From Drosophila persimilis (Eukaryota; Arthropoda; Insecta; Diptera; Drosophilidae): a stretch of 64,000 bases of DNA. A model generated the notes under the pieces. It was not told where the DNA came from. It saw only the letters and a program-made list of their open reading frames with translations, and did not search any database. The stretch covers positions 2,356,001 through 2,420,000 of the forward strand of contig NW_020825294.1 in the NCBI RefSeq assembly GCF_003286085.1. Reading direction: 5' to 3'. Position 1 is the stretch's first letter; the number at the start of each line of letters is the position of its first letter. Of the stretch, positions 1 through 10,567 are shown in pieces. The translations under genes and the position numbers were made by a program.

Positions 1-2756
1 GGCCCCTGATTAAGAGCCTCGAATGATGGCAGATCGGCCTGCTCAATGCCTCCAATTTGTGGTCCTTCTGGTGCGTCTTCGGGCCCTTGATTGAGAGCCC
101 CCAATGATGTCTGATCAACCTGCTCAATGCCTCCAACTTGTGGTCCTTCTGGTGCATCTTCAGGCTCCTGATTGGGAGCCTCCCATGATGGCTGATCAAC
201 CTGCTCAATGTCTCCAATTTGTGGTTCATCTGGTGCATCTTCGGGCCCCTGATTGAGAGCCTCCAGTGGTGCCTGATTGGCCTGTTCAATGTGTCCCATT
301 TGTGGTCCTTCTGGTGCATCTTCAGGCTCCTGATTGAGAGCCTCCAATGATGGCTGATCGGCCTGCTCAATGTCTCCAATTTGTGGTCCTTCTGGTGCAT
401 CTTCAGGCTCCTGATTGGGAGCCTCCCATGATGGCTGATCAACCTGCTCAATGTCTCCAATTTGTGGTTCATCTGGTGCATCTTCGGGCCCCTGATTGAG
501 AGCCTCCAGTGGTGCCTGATTGGCCTGTTCAATGTGTCCCATTTGTGGTCCTTCTGGTGCATCTTCAGGCTCCTGATTGAGAGCCTCCAGTGGTGCCTGA
601 TTGGCCTGTTCAATGTGTCCCATTTGTGGTCCTTCTGGTGCATCTTCAGGCTCCTGATTGGGAGCCTCCAATGATGGCTGATCAACCTGCTCAATGTCTC
701 CAATTTGTGGTTCATCTGGTGCATCTTCGGGCCCCTGATTGAGAGCCTCCAGTGGTGCCTGATTGGCCTGTTCAATGTGTCCCATTTGTGGTCCTTCTGG
801 TGCATCTTCAGGCTCCTGATTGAGAGCCTCCAATGATGGCTGATCGGCCTGCTCAATGTCTCCAATTTGTGGCCCTTCTGGTGCATCTTCAGGCTCCTGA
901 TTGGGAGCCTCCCATGATGGCTGATCAACCTGCTCAATGTCTCCAATTTGTGGTTCTTCTGGTGCATCTTCGGGCCCCTGATTGAGAGCCTCCAGTGGTG
1001 CCTGATTGGCCTGTTCAATGTGTCCCATTTGTGGTCCTTCTGGTGCATCTTCAGGCTCCTGATTGAGAGCCTCCAATGATGGCTGATCGGCCTGCTCAAT
1101 GTCTCCAATTTGTGGTCCTTCTGGTGCATCTTCAGGCTCCTGATTGGGAGCCTCCCATGATGGCTGATCAACCTGCTCAATGTCTCCAATTTGTGGTTCT
1201 TCTGGTGCATCTTCGGGCCCCTGATTGAGAGCCTCCAGTGGTGCCTGATTGGCCTGTTCAATGTGTCCCATTTGTGGTCCTTCTGGTGCATCTTCAGGCT
1301 CCTGATTGAGAGCCTCCAATGATGGCTGATCGGCCTGCTCAATGTCTCCAACTTGTCGTTCTTCTGTTGCATCTTCGGGCCCCTGATTGAGAGCCCCCAA
1401 TGATGCCTGATCGGCCTGCTCAATGTCTCCAATTTGTGGTTCATCTGGTGCATCTTCAGGCTCCTGATTGGGAGCCTCCCATGATGGCTGATCAACCTGC
1501 TCAATGTCTCCAATTTGTGGTTCTTCTGGTGCATCTTCGGGCCCCTGATTGAGAGCCTCGAATGATGGCATATCGGCCTGCTCAATGCCTCCAATTTGTA
1601 GTCCTTCTGGTGCGTCTTCGGGCCCCTGATTGAGAGCCCCCAATGATGGCTGATCAACCTGCTCAATGCCTCCTACTTGTGGTTCTTCTGGTGCATCTTC
1701 AAGCTCCTGATTGAGAGCCCCCATAGTTGCCTGATTGGCCTGTTCAATGTGTCCCATTTGTGGTCCTTCTGCTGCATCTTCAGGTTTCTGATTGAGAGCC
1801 TCCAATGATGGCTGATCGGCCTGCTCAATGTCTCCAATTTGTGGTTCATCTTGTGCATCTTCAGGCTCCTGATTGGGAGCCTCCAATGATGGCTGATCAA
1901 CCTGCTCAATGTCTCCAATTTGTGGTTCTTCTGGTGCATCTTCGGGCCCCTGATTGAGAGCCTCGAATGATGGCATATCGGCCTGCTCAATGCCTCCAAT
2001 TTGTAGTCCTTCTGGTGCGTCTTCGGGCCCCTGATTGAGAGCCCCCAATGATGGCTGATCAACCTGCTCAATGCCTCCTACTTGTGGTTCTTCTGGTGCA
2101 TCTTCAAGCTCCTGATTGAGAGCCCCCATAGTTGCCTGATTGGCCTGTTCAATGTGTCCCATTTGTGGTCCTTCTGCTGCATCTTCAGGTTTCTGATTGA
2201 GAGCCTCCAATGATGCCTGATTGGCCTGTTCAACGTCTCCGCTTTCTGGTTCATCTGGTGCATCTTCGGGCCCCTGATTGAGAGCCTCGAATGATGGCAG
2301 ATCGGCCTGCTCAATGTCTCCAACTTGTGGTCCTTCTGGTGCATCTTCGGGCCCCTCATTGAGAGCCCCCAGTGATGCCTGATCGGCCTGCTCAATGTCT
2401 CCGCTTTCTGGTTCATCTGGTGCATCTTCAGGCTGCTGATTGAGAGCCTCCAATGATTCCTGATCGGCCTGTTCAATGTCATTGAGATCAAGATCATCCT
2501 CTGAAACTTCGTGCCCTTGATTGATATCGTCCGACGATGCCCCATCGAGCTGCTTCATTTTGTGTCTGCTTTCCGCTTTGTTTCGATCTGAAGCGAGGAG
2601 AGCGAGCTGCCTGTCCAAATTCGCACGCGATTTCGCCATTCCTGTGGAAATATCCCTCGCAAAATAACGACTGATTTCATACTCATCTGTATGAGAAACA
2701 ATATATGTACCTGGCCGGTCTTTCTCCATCTTGCAACTGGAATGCCAATTCCCCAT
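1..2756 (-). CDS. Acidic 27-residue tandem-repeat protein, 3' end outside window
   Basis: I do not recognise the family. On the minus strand one frame stays open from an ATG at 2756 to the window edge (918 codons). It has an in-frame TAG just upstream of that ATG. The first ~78 residues are non-repetitive and begin MGNWHSSCKMEKDRPG; in-frame ATGs at 2729 and 2639 are alternative starts. From about residue 80 the protein is made of 27-residue units of the type DIEQADQASLEALNQGPEDA followed by PEGPQxG, with about seven Asp/Glu and no Lys/Arg per unit. Every unit boundary I checked from 6 to 2517 falls on an exact 81-bp step, giving 31 units without a frame break, which argues for selection on the reading frame. 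The unit contains no Cys and no predicted membrane segment, so an extended polyanionic region is likely. The stop codon lies beyond the left edge. Confidence 0.75.
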   Translation of the reverse strand, partial: MGNWHSSCKMEKDRPGTYIVSHTDEYEISRYFARDISTGMAKSRANLDRQLALLASDRNKAESRHKMKQLDGASSDDINQGHEVSEDDLDLNDIEQADQESLEALNQQPEDAPDEPESGDIEQADQASLGALNEGPEDAPEGPQVGDIEQADLPSFEALNQGPEDAPDEPESGDVEQANQASLEALNQKPEDAAEGPQMGHIEQANQATMGALNQELEDAPEEPQVGGIEQVDQPSLGALNQGPEDAPEGLQIGGIEQADMPSFEALNQGPEDAPEEPQIGDIEQVDQPSLEAPNQEPEDAQDEPQIGDIEQADQPSLEALNQKPEDAAEGPQMGHIEQANQATMGALNQELEDAPEEPQVGGIEQVDQPSLGALNQGPEDAPEGLQIGGIEQADMPSFEALNQGPEDAPEEPQIGDIEQVDQPSWEAPNQEPEDAPDEPQIGDIEQADQASLGALNQGPEDATEERQVGDIEQADQPSLEALNQEPEDAPEGPQMGHIEQANQAPLEALNQGPEDAPEEPQIGDIEQVDQPSWEAPNQEPEDAPEGPQIGDIEQADQPSLEALNQEPEDAPEGPQMGHIEQANQAPLEALNQGPEDAPEEPQIGDIEQVDQPSWEAPNQEPEDAPEGPQIGDIEQADQPSLEALNQEPEDAPEGPQMGHIEQANQAPLEALNQGPEDAPDEPQIGDIEQVDQPSLEAPNQEPEDAPEGPQMGHIEQANQAPLEALNQEPEDAPEGPQMGHIEQANQAPLEALNQGPEDAPDEPQIGDIEQVDQPSWEAPNQEPEDAPEGPQIGDIEQADQPSLEALNQEPEDAPEGPQMGHIEQANQAPLEALNQGPEDAPDEPQIGDIEQVDQPSWEAPNQEPEDAPEGPQVGGIEQVDQTSLGALNQGPEDAPEGPQIGGIEQADLPSFEALNQG
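6..2516. repeat. 31 x 81-bp tandem repeat array inside a coding region
   Basis: Unit boundaries marked by CTGATTGRGAG occur at 6, 87, 168, 249 and so on to 2436, always 81 bp apart, with a degenerate boundary at 2517. Units fall into sequence classes (for example GGGAGCCTCCCATGATGG, GAGAGCCTCCAGTGGTGC, GAGAGCCTCCAATGATGG) that recur in an A-B-C order every 243 bp between about 168 and 1382. This is a higher-order repeat. The right end is more diverged than the left, as expected when homogenisation is strongest away from the array edge. Confidence 0.95.
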
Positions 2757-3859
2757 CAAATATATGTATGATCTCTAAAGTTGTCGAGGTTTTAAACAAT
2801 ATCTTAAAACAAGAATATTTATCTCAAAAATGTAAGTTAATAAGTTAATAAATAGTTAGTTAACCTTTATTGTAGATCCGTCTGAGTTGACAGTCTTTTC
2901 TTTTTGGTGGCGGTGGACTGAAAAAAAAAAAAAACAACAAACAAGAAAATCATTTGATCTGAAAAAATGATGGGAACGTCTTCCCGATAACACATACACG
3001 AATGTACCAAAAGATTTCACAGATTTCTTTGAAATATTTGTTCCTTAAACTGTGCACACTTTATATTTCACAAAAACTCAACAAAAACTTATAAAAAAAT
3101 TTTTTTTTTGCAATTAAATTCCAGACAGTGTGTGGTCGCTTCCAGGAAATTTCGTTCACGAAGCTCTGTGCAGAGTTGCCAGACTGCTATAATTGAAAGA
3201 TATGACCAGACTACTATAAAGTGAGTACATACAAATATATTTTTATAAGTCACAGAATCACAATTAATATAGTGCTGGAAAACATTTATAAATTAAACTG
3301 TTTTCGTTTAGTTCAGAAACGAACTATTTCCATAACAGTTTAGCAAAAAAAATTATATTCTGACCCCGAAACCGGGGATTTGGGATCGCGGAATAAGTTA
3401 CCAATGCATCGACAGCTATCAGCACATTTTGGGTCTCAATCTTAGACCAATTTGCCAATGCTGACCGCCCCGTAAAGGTTCATCAGATATCAAGATCGCG
3501 TGTTCTATATGGCGGGACTGTTGCACATTTATTTCAGAATCTTATACCGAAAGCGGCTGCTCTCTCGCCACTCGTTATTCTGTCACTCGCCGGTCATAGT
3601 TTTCAACGATTAAACGCAGGCATGAAGTTTTGAGATTCGTCAGTATCATCGCTGTTTACTGCCGATTCAAATTGGCATTCCAAATCAAATCTCTAAACAG
3701 AAAAGGCGTACTAAGGAGTGCTCTTACGCTGGGAATCGTATGAATGTTTCTTCGTTTCTTTAGTCTTCAGTTTTTGGTTGCTTTATATCTTTTATAAACT
3801 CTAACAAAACACTGCGATATTTGTTCTCTGCAATATACGGGAGGATTATGTCCACGTTG
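2757..3859. other. Intergenic segment, mostly AT-rich
   Basis: This lies between the start of the repeat gene and the end of the TAF5-like gene. One small coding-like piece is visible on the minus strand at about 2872-2921: a long pyrimidine tract ending in CAG, then an open frame of about 16 codons ending in TAA that overlaps an AATAAA signal. No upstream exon could be joined to it. Otherwise I see poly-A/T tracts and no gene. Confidence 0.4.
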
Positions 3860-6315
3860 TTATGTTGTTTTCTTAGGATTTCTTGGGGGTTCCACGCGGA
3901 CGGCTAATATGAGGTTGCCGCTGCTAAAGGAGACCTTGTAGATGGGTCCCTCGTAACTGTCGTACGATTTTAGTAGCAGCTCCTTTGATGCCAATTTGGA
4001 AGACGAGGATTTACGGGATCCAGACTGCTGGACGAGGCGGTCAAAGTCCCAGACGGACAGGCGAGCCTCCCCGCCGGCCACAACTAGGATATTATTGTCC
4101 ATGTCGAATGCGCAGGAGTAGATTGTGGCCGTGTGGTGACTCAGGTAACGGATCATTCGCTCGGCGGGCAGGTCCCAGACAATTACCAGGTGATCGTCGC
4201 CTCCTGAGGCCAAGTAGCTCCCGCACGTGGAGAAGGCCAGAGACGTGACTCTCGCCTTGTGGCCGCTGAGCACACGCACCTGGCGGCCCTTCACTACGTG
4301 CCAGACGCGGACAGTGCAGTCCGACGACCCGGAGGCCAGGTAGTACCTGTTCGGGTGGAACAGACACACTTCCACGCTGGCCAAGTGGCCGGATAAGAGG
4401 CGCGCTGCTTGCTTCGTACTCTGGGCCCAGATTCGAGCCGTGCCATCCGCCGAGGCGGTGGCAAAGTAGAAGCCCAGGGGGGCATACACTACGCAGTAGA
4501 CTGGGGCCAGGTGCCCCGTATAGATAACAATACAGCTCCAGGAGCGGAGGCACCACAGCCGCACGTTGGTGTCCCTCGAGCAGCTGACAATGTAGCGGTC
4601 GTCGGGGGAAAAGGAGCAGCCGTAGACAGCCCCCTGGTGGCCGTACAAGGTGCGCTTTACCCGCCTGTCCGACTCTCCCTTTTCAAGCGTCATATCCACC
4701 AGAGGCTTCGAGGAATCCACCGAGAAGACGTGCACCACGGAGACGGACGTGCCCAGTGCCACCATGTTGAACTCCTCGGAGAAGGTCGCACACAGAACTT
4801 TCTCCTGCCCAGTCATGGCCGTGTATAGGTAGACCGAGGGCAGGTGTTCCCGACTAAGCTCCTTGCGCTGCTCGTCTTCCGTCCGGCGCTTAATCTCATC
4901 ATCAAGACACGGAGGGGGCGTGTACAATTGTTGCATATTGGCGTTGTGCCGGCGTCGAGAGTGCTTGGAGGGTTCTCCGTGCGTCTCGGGAAGAGTCCAC
5001 AGCATGGTCTCCAGCTTAGGATGTCCCAGGAGGTAACGTTGCTTGGGCAGCTCCTCGTCGTCGTATTTCCGGAGGCGGATGTGGCCCATGATTTTGTCCT
5101 GTTGCCAAAACGGAATGCGCGCCAAGTGGATCAGGCACTGCGTATAGGCGTCCCGGGCCATCAGGATGTCCACCTTGTAGTGACCGTTGAGCAGCACTCG
5201 CGCCCTGGATGGCACCTCCGCTGGCCTAAGAATTTTCTTCAGCGTTGCAAGCCGCGGCCTGTAGGAGTCATCCAAGTACTTCCCGCAGTTCTTCACGAGG
5301 GTCGCGGCCCCGTCCACGTTGTCGCTGGCCACCATTTGCAAATAGGCCAGGACCAGCAGAGGATACAGCAGCTGCGAGATGTCGTATCTGAAGCGATCGC
5401 ACACCGCCTCAACCATGGACAGCACGGCGTGGAAGGCCTGCTCGTACTGCTCGAACACCTCGTTCTGCTTGATGACCTTGAAAACGGGCTTCCCGGTGGG
5501 TTCCTGGCAGTGTTCGGTGGCACTGTCATCGTAGAACTCGGTTGCCTGCCTGCCAACCGTCTCCCTCCCACTTGGGGTCGATCGTATGCCAGCATTCTTC
5601 GAGCTGGTATACCCAAAAGGCACCTCGACTGTGTGCAGCGGCAGGTGCAACCAACTTTCCTTTCCTTTTCTGCAAATAGGATAAAGACTTTCCTCATTGT
5701 CCTCCACATCACTGAAGTCGGATTCCCAGCTGTGTGTGTCGTCAGAAAAGCAATTCAAATCCTCGTCATAATCCGTGCTGGGTTCCTTGGCAGCTTCGCT
5801 GGAGTTTGATTGGGTAGAGGTGATAAAGATATCCTGGTAGGTGGGATATTTAAACTGAAATGTGTCCTTATTTGCGTCCTCGAACAGAGGCATTGACGGC
5901 ATCGGGCCACTATGCTCGTCCACGTCTATGGACGACGATTCCCCGATTAAATCTGCAATGCTACATGAAATTGGAATCGTATAATACATATGCATCTCGT
6001 AAATATGATCTGAAAACATTACCCCTTCGACTGTCCCTCATGGGATGCTTTGTAACGTTTTGGCGAAGAGCCCAAGTGGGGAAATGTCAGGTCACTCCAT
6101 TCTTGAGGTTCGTCTTGCATTTCGGACTTGCCATCGGAGCTGGATTCCAGTGAAGAGCTGTCCTGATCGCTCGAGAAGTCCGATTCTCTCGCGCCCACTT
6201 TGGCTTTAAATTTTCCAATATTCTGATCGGTCTCCATATTGTTGCACTCTATCTCGAAATCCACCTCCGGCGCTTCTCGGACCTTTTTTTTCGCCTTGGA
6301 CTTCTGTACTGACAT
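3860..6315 (-). CDS. can: TAF5-family WD40 protein, probable testis TAF cannonball
   Basis: Two exons: 6315-6023 and 5960-3860, joined across a 62-nt intron (5961-6022, GTAATG...TGTAG), give 797 residues. Residues 1-260 are acidic and Ser-rich. A TAF5 NTD2-type helical domain spans about 263-403 (FEQYEQAFHAVLSMVEAVCD; DISQLLYPLLVLAYL). About six WD40 repeats span 478-773, with clear GH...WD spacing (LYGHQGAVYGCSFSPDDRY; LSGHKARVTSLAFS; VIVWDLPAE). TAF5 is a TFIID/SAGA scaffold subunit in the nucleus. Compared with ubiquitous fly Taf5 as I remember it, the repeats are diverged and the N terminus is longer. This fits cannonball, the TAF5 paralogue that drives spermatocyte transcription. The SAGA paralogue wda is the main alternative. 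A motif-1 promoter element lies about 150 bp upstream of the ATG. Confidence 0.85.
5961..6022 (-). other. 62-nt intron of the TAF5-like gene
   Basis: Without splicing, exon 1 runs into TAA after KG. Using donor GTAATG at 6022 and acceptor TGTAG ending at 5961 joins GG to C as a Gly codon and continues in the WD40 frame (IADLIGESS). A second CAG acceptor eight bases further on would break the frame. Confidence 0.75.
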
Positions 6316-6459
6316 TAGCTTTAATCTGATCCATTTATGAGATCTTCTATTATCATCTTATACTTACATGACGCTTCTTTGTTTCCTTGCTCATATTTTG
6401 AAACTTTTTTGAACGTTTCATTTCGCTTTGACAACGGAAAATGCCAGAGTCACTCCCAC

Positions 6460-6469
6460 CAGTGTGACC
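6460..6469 (-). promoter_or_regulatory. Motif-1-like core promoter element
   Basis: Read on the minus strand the site is GGTCACACTG, the Drosophila motif-1 core promoter consensus. It lies about 150 bp upstream of the TAF5-like start codon and in the matching orientation. No TATA box was noticed nearby. Confidence 0.45.
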
Positions 6470-9400
6470 TTATGCATGTGGCAGCAATTATAGTCTCATT
6501 AGGGGTATTCCAGGACGTATTGCATCGTTGAACTTTGTGCAGGAGAATTATAATCAGTCTAATTATATTTGAAAAATGTTTTAAATGATGCAGAGGCGCA
6601 TTCAGGCTGAAAGATGATCGGAAAGCCGAGCTGAACTGAAGAAGCTTTCAAAATGAAGAGCTGAGATAAAAAAATTACCCTTTAAATTATTCTCTGAGTT
6701 TTTGAACTATTTAATGACTTTGCTAATCATTTATCGGAATCGGACGGATTGGACATCTGTACGTGTATACACAAGGTGTTCTATGCAAAACATTTTTGTT
6801 TTTTTTTTTTTAATATAATCAGCTCAAAAAGTCCCATTGAATTTAAGTTTTACCAAATCCTAATTATGGATAAATATGCACAAATACCTGTAAAGCTCAA
6901 TGAAGTACTACCACCAAAAATATACCCATTTTTTAATAAAAAAAAATAAATATTAAACCCCAAATCAATCAGAAAAATTCGGTTTGGTTCGTCGAGTAAA
7001 AATGCTGTTGCATAATGATAGAAATATGTGATATCGTAGAACCTGCAGAGGCATAGATGTCTTGTACTATAAATAAGATTATTATATTCATATTTTATTT
7101 AAATAAATATTTAAATTAAAATGTAATAAATAGTGAATACTTTATAAGAACTGCACTAAAACTTCACTCACTTACAAATGCCATTTAAGAGAATTTTTCG
7201 TATATTTCAACAGCATTTCTGTAGTACTTTCCCACACCATTATCTCATCTCAAATGGGAAGACTTAACATTGTAAAATCAAATGACAGTGGCGCATAGCA
7301 TACCGGTTGTGTACACACATTTAAATGCTTATTAAAATGCATGTTTCCAGATGAAAATTAGACAACCCCACACCAAAATGCCAATCCTGGCAATGGTCAG
7401 AGTGGGTCCTGGGGTGGAACAACGCTTGGAGCAACAGCATCAATTTCCGCAAAATTGCGCCACTAAATTACCATAACGGTTTGGGGTCCACCGAAGCCAC
7501 CTCAAGCCACCCCACATTGCCTGCCTCAAAGCAGCCCCAAAAACCAAACGAAGACGAGCCAAAACTAACGGAAACATATTACGGCAACTTGAGAGAACCG
7601 AAACCCACAAAAAGGCGACAAGTGAGAGACAAAGACGAAGACTGAGACGGAGACGTAGACGGAGACGTAGACGGAGACGAGGGCTCCAGACAAATGCCGA
7701 GGAATGCCCAGAAAAACCGCCACAAACAAAGAAAAACATCGCGGAAAAACGCAAACATCAGCGCAATGCGGCAATGGAGTTACCTGAAGCGCCGCCGCCG
7801 CCGCCACGACAGATGGAATGGGGCATGGGGATGGGTCCTGGGTCCTGGGCGATGAGGTAGTGCCGGTAGGTGGAGGGGGGGTGGGGGGGAGGGTATGTCC
7901 CACAGGACTTGTAAATAGCAACATGGCAAACAAGTTAAAAAGTTTTCCTCTTGTTCTTTGGCATTTCTTTATGCCACACGGATGCCACAAGGGCCCCCTG
8001 GCCCCCGTCCCACGGCCCGGGCCCAAAACATAATCGTTTCTCATTTCAATGCTGGCGGTACACCCCAGATACCCCAGATCCTCCTCCAGCTTTCTGGTCG
8101 TGCTGCTGGCCCCGCAATTTAGTTTTGAGCGTAATTTCTTTTAATAGCGCCAGTCGACAGATAAAATTCAGCAAACCCAAAGAAGATGTCCTGTCCTGAC
8201 ACCTGACATTGCGCCCAGTGCGCCCAGTACGCCCCCACCTTGGTGGCAGGTCAAAGGTGGGGGGGGGGCCGGGGCCGGATATCGCAAGTAAATTGCTTAA
8301 TTTTGGCCATGTCTCCAAGGTCTGGGCGTTAGGGTTTTTGTTTTGTTTTATTGGAGGGCAGGAGGCCGGCGGCAGGCAGCTTGACGTTTTCCGGGCCATG
8401 ACGATTTCATTTGCATTTTATGATAATTGAACTTCATAAATATGTCACGCGGCAGCATCTTAAAAGTGCCAGAAGGTGAAGGTAAGCACCCCATTCCCTG
8501 CCCCTCCCCACCCCCCACGGTATGGTGTTGGCTTTCGTGTGGCATGTGCTTCATAATTATTTTGAAGTGTTGCCATTAATTTGAAATACTTATGGTCGTG
8601 TGGGTGGCTGGACGATAAACTGCTAAACAAGAGTGGATAGCGAAGGTTACAATTTAAATATGTTAAATAAGTATATAATATGTACGAAGAGGGTGTATCG
8701 TTACCAGCGATCGTTAAGTTGGTTGACACTCCAGTCCACTCCCGGGGTGGTTGCCCCGAGAGATTAACTAAGATTTGAATAAAGGTTTTGCTTAGAAAAA
8801 AGGTCGCTCTAGAAGTGACCTGGGGGCTGGCTTCGAAGGTACCACTGAGATCCAAATCGAAGCTAATTTGAGACTCACTTTAGTCAAGTGTCCTCTATTA
8901 ACTTACTTCCAGGAAATCTCAAACCGAACACCACTTCAACGCTGAGGTTCTCATACAATATGTCCCCCACAACTCTTTGTCAGGGAAAAAAGGAAACATT
9001 TAACGCCTCATTAGAATCAGGACAGCCCGGCAATCCAACAAAGCAACGGCAAGGCATCCATCTTGAGGCAAACACACACAAAGGGGGATCGGGCGCCAGG
9101 GACAATGAATAAACTCTGGCATAAACAGGATATATGGAGGAATCCAGTAGAGAATCCCAGAGTGCGCGCCTGGCAGTAGCACGGCAATGAATATTAATGA
9201 GGTGTCATCAGTCTTTCGTCAAATTAAAACACACAGCGCCAGCGGCCCAGAACGAAGGAGTACGAGAACGTGAACGGTGAGACCTGGAGACCTGGAGACC
9301 TGTCAGGCGAAGCAGCCGCCGCCACCAGACGGCAAAGACATCTCTCTCCTTGAGTCCTTGGGTGCTGTGTTGTGTTTTGTTGTGTGCACATCCTGCGGTA

Positions 9401-10429
9401 ACTTTTCTAATTGTTGCCAACACAACGCGAATAAATCAGCAGCCCAGCCAGAAAAGTGCCTGGAAACTAGCTCTGCTCCACTCCAGGGGTGAGAGGATTT
9501 TAAGCAATTTGTTTTGCCAGTAGTTGAGTATTCCATCAGTGTGCTTCCATCGGGGGGTGGAAACCAGAGGGTTGCACGGACTCCGGTATAGGTAAGAAGT
9601 CACGGCTTAACCCTTTCCGGGGCCGGGGCCGGGGCCAGGGCCAGGGAAACGCGTCGTCAGCAGTCAGCATCATCGTCACACTTCAGCGCACTATCATCAC
9701 GCTTGTTTACACGCATAATTATGTGTGCCGGGATTCCGGGAATATCCATCCATCCAGCTCCAGGAGACACAGGAGCACAGGAGCACAGGATACTTGCGGC
9801 TTTTGGGGGCTGCCTCAGCAAACGATTTAATGCCTCGTGACAGATTTCTCACTTGAACTTAAGATGACGGGCGGTGTCACAATTTGAGGCTGATAATATG
9901 TTAATGAGGTTTGTTTATTTGATTTATATTCCCCTTGTCACGCGCCCCGCCCTCTCGTGCAAAAGGTGTCGAAGCCCCAGGGCAAACACAGGAGGGTTCT
10001 CGTTCTCGTTGCGGTTGTGGCCCATTGCCTCCTGTGACTGATGTTCATTCAAATCACAGTCAAGTGGAAGTTAATCGCTTGTCCGGTAGAGATTTTCCCA
10101 CTCACAATTGTATAAATAAATTTATAAGATTTTGTTATGGTAAATAATGTGGCTTTTCCACTCAATGATCGAATGGGAGTGCCCTGAACGGGCTTCCTAA
10201 TCGATGTTCTCCGTACGAGTCTGAACTGAATTTGAAGAGGTTTACCTTAAGGGAATCACATCTGCTTGGTACCCCTTATGTTTATTGTTAACGAGTGTTT
10301 AGATAATTAACAAATGCATTATGTCTGAATTGAATCTCTGGTAGTGAACATTTTGTGTCAGTGTGGATTTCGAATTTCAAATCGTCTACTCTCAGCAGCG
10401 CCCTCCAGTGTATGATCTTTAAAAGACCT
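6470..10429. other. Gene-free segment with simple repeats
   Basis: No convincing gene was found on either strand. About 6540-7380 is AT-rich. From about 7400 to 10150 the sequence becomes GC-rich and full of low-complexity blocks: GACGGAGAC-type repeats near 7640-7680, G/C homopolymers near 7878-7892 and 8259-8268, and GGGGCC/GGGCCA runs at 9617-9650. Open frames of 60-160 codons here follow the base composition and show no domain. Confidence 0.5.
9617..9650. repeat. GGGGCC / CAGGGC hexanucleotide tract
   Basis: About three GGGGCC units are followed by two CAGGGC-type units, so the tract is short and imperfect. The G-rich strand could in principle form a quadruplex. Confidence 0.8.
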
Positions 10430-10567
10430 CTAAAAGAACTTGCGTATTATTTTTGGCACAAAGCGTATCAGGGCACAGGTCAAAACAAATACGAAAATAT
10501 TTGCTTGAACCTCTTTTTTGGCCAGCTCTTCGACCGCACGCATATCGGGCTGCAAGGCGCGAATCAT
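10430..10567 (-). CDS. Tom5-like mitochondrial outer-membrane import subunit, 45 aa
   Basis: A 46-codon frame from ATG at 10567 to TAG at 10430 encodes MIRALQPDMRAVEELAKKEV, then a hydrophobic stretch (NIFVFVLTCALIRFVPKIIRKFF). The layout matches TOM5: an N-terminal LxPxM...E segment, a short amphipathic helix, one membrane span with an LIR.VPxI signature, and a basic C-terminal tail. TOM5 is a small tail-anchored subunit of the TOM complex that helps assemble the import pore. A spliced 5' exon is plausible: an acceptor CTGCAG lies 13 bases upstream of the ATG and a strong GTAAGT donor lies at 11048, below a DRE promoter site. I cannot tell whether this is the only Tom5 gene of the species or an extra copy. 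Human TOMM5 is 51 residues, so the length is right. Confidence 0.7.
   Translation of the reverse strand: MIRALQPDMRAVEELAKKEVQANIFVFVLTCALIRFVPKIIRKFF

Noticed and set aside
462..674. 70-codon plus-strand frame rich in Phe/Trp
   Set aside because: Antisense reading of the repeat array, interrupted in neighbouring units.
1673..2545. Minus-strand frames of 132 and 155 codons inside the repeat array
   Set aside because: They are shifted-frame readings of the 81-bp repeat. The acidic frame is open across all 31 units and has a unique N terminus; these are not.
4844..5809. 321-codon plus-strand frame
   Set aside because: Lies wholly antisense to the TAF5/WD40 coding exon. It reflects GC-rich codon use of that gene and has no domain.
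7440..8044. Overlapping minus-strand frames of 104 and 159 codons
   Set aside because: Driven by GACGGAGAC repeats and G/C-rich runs; no domain or splice structure.
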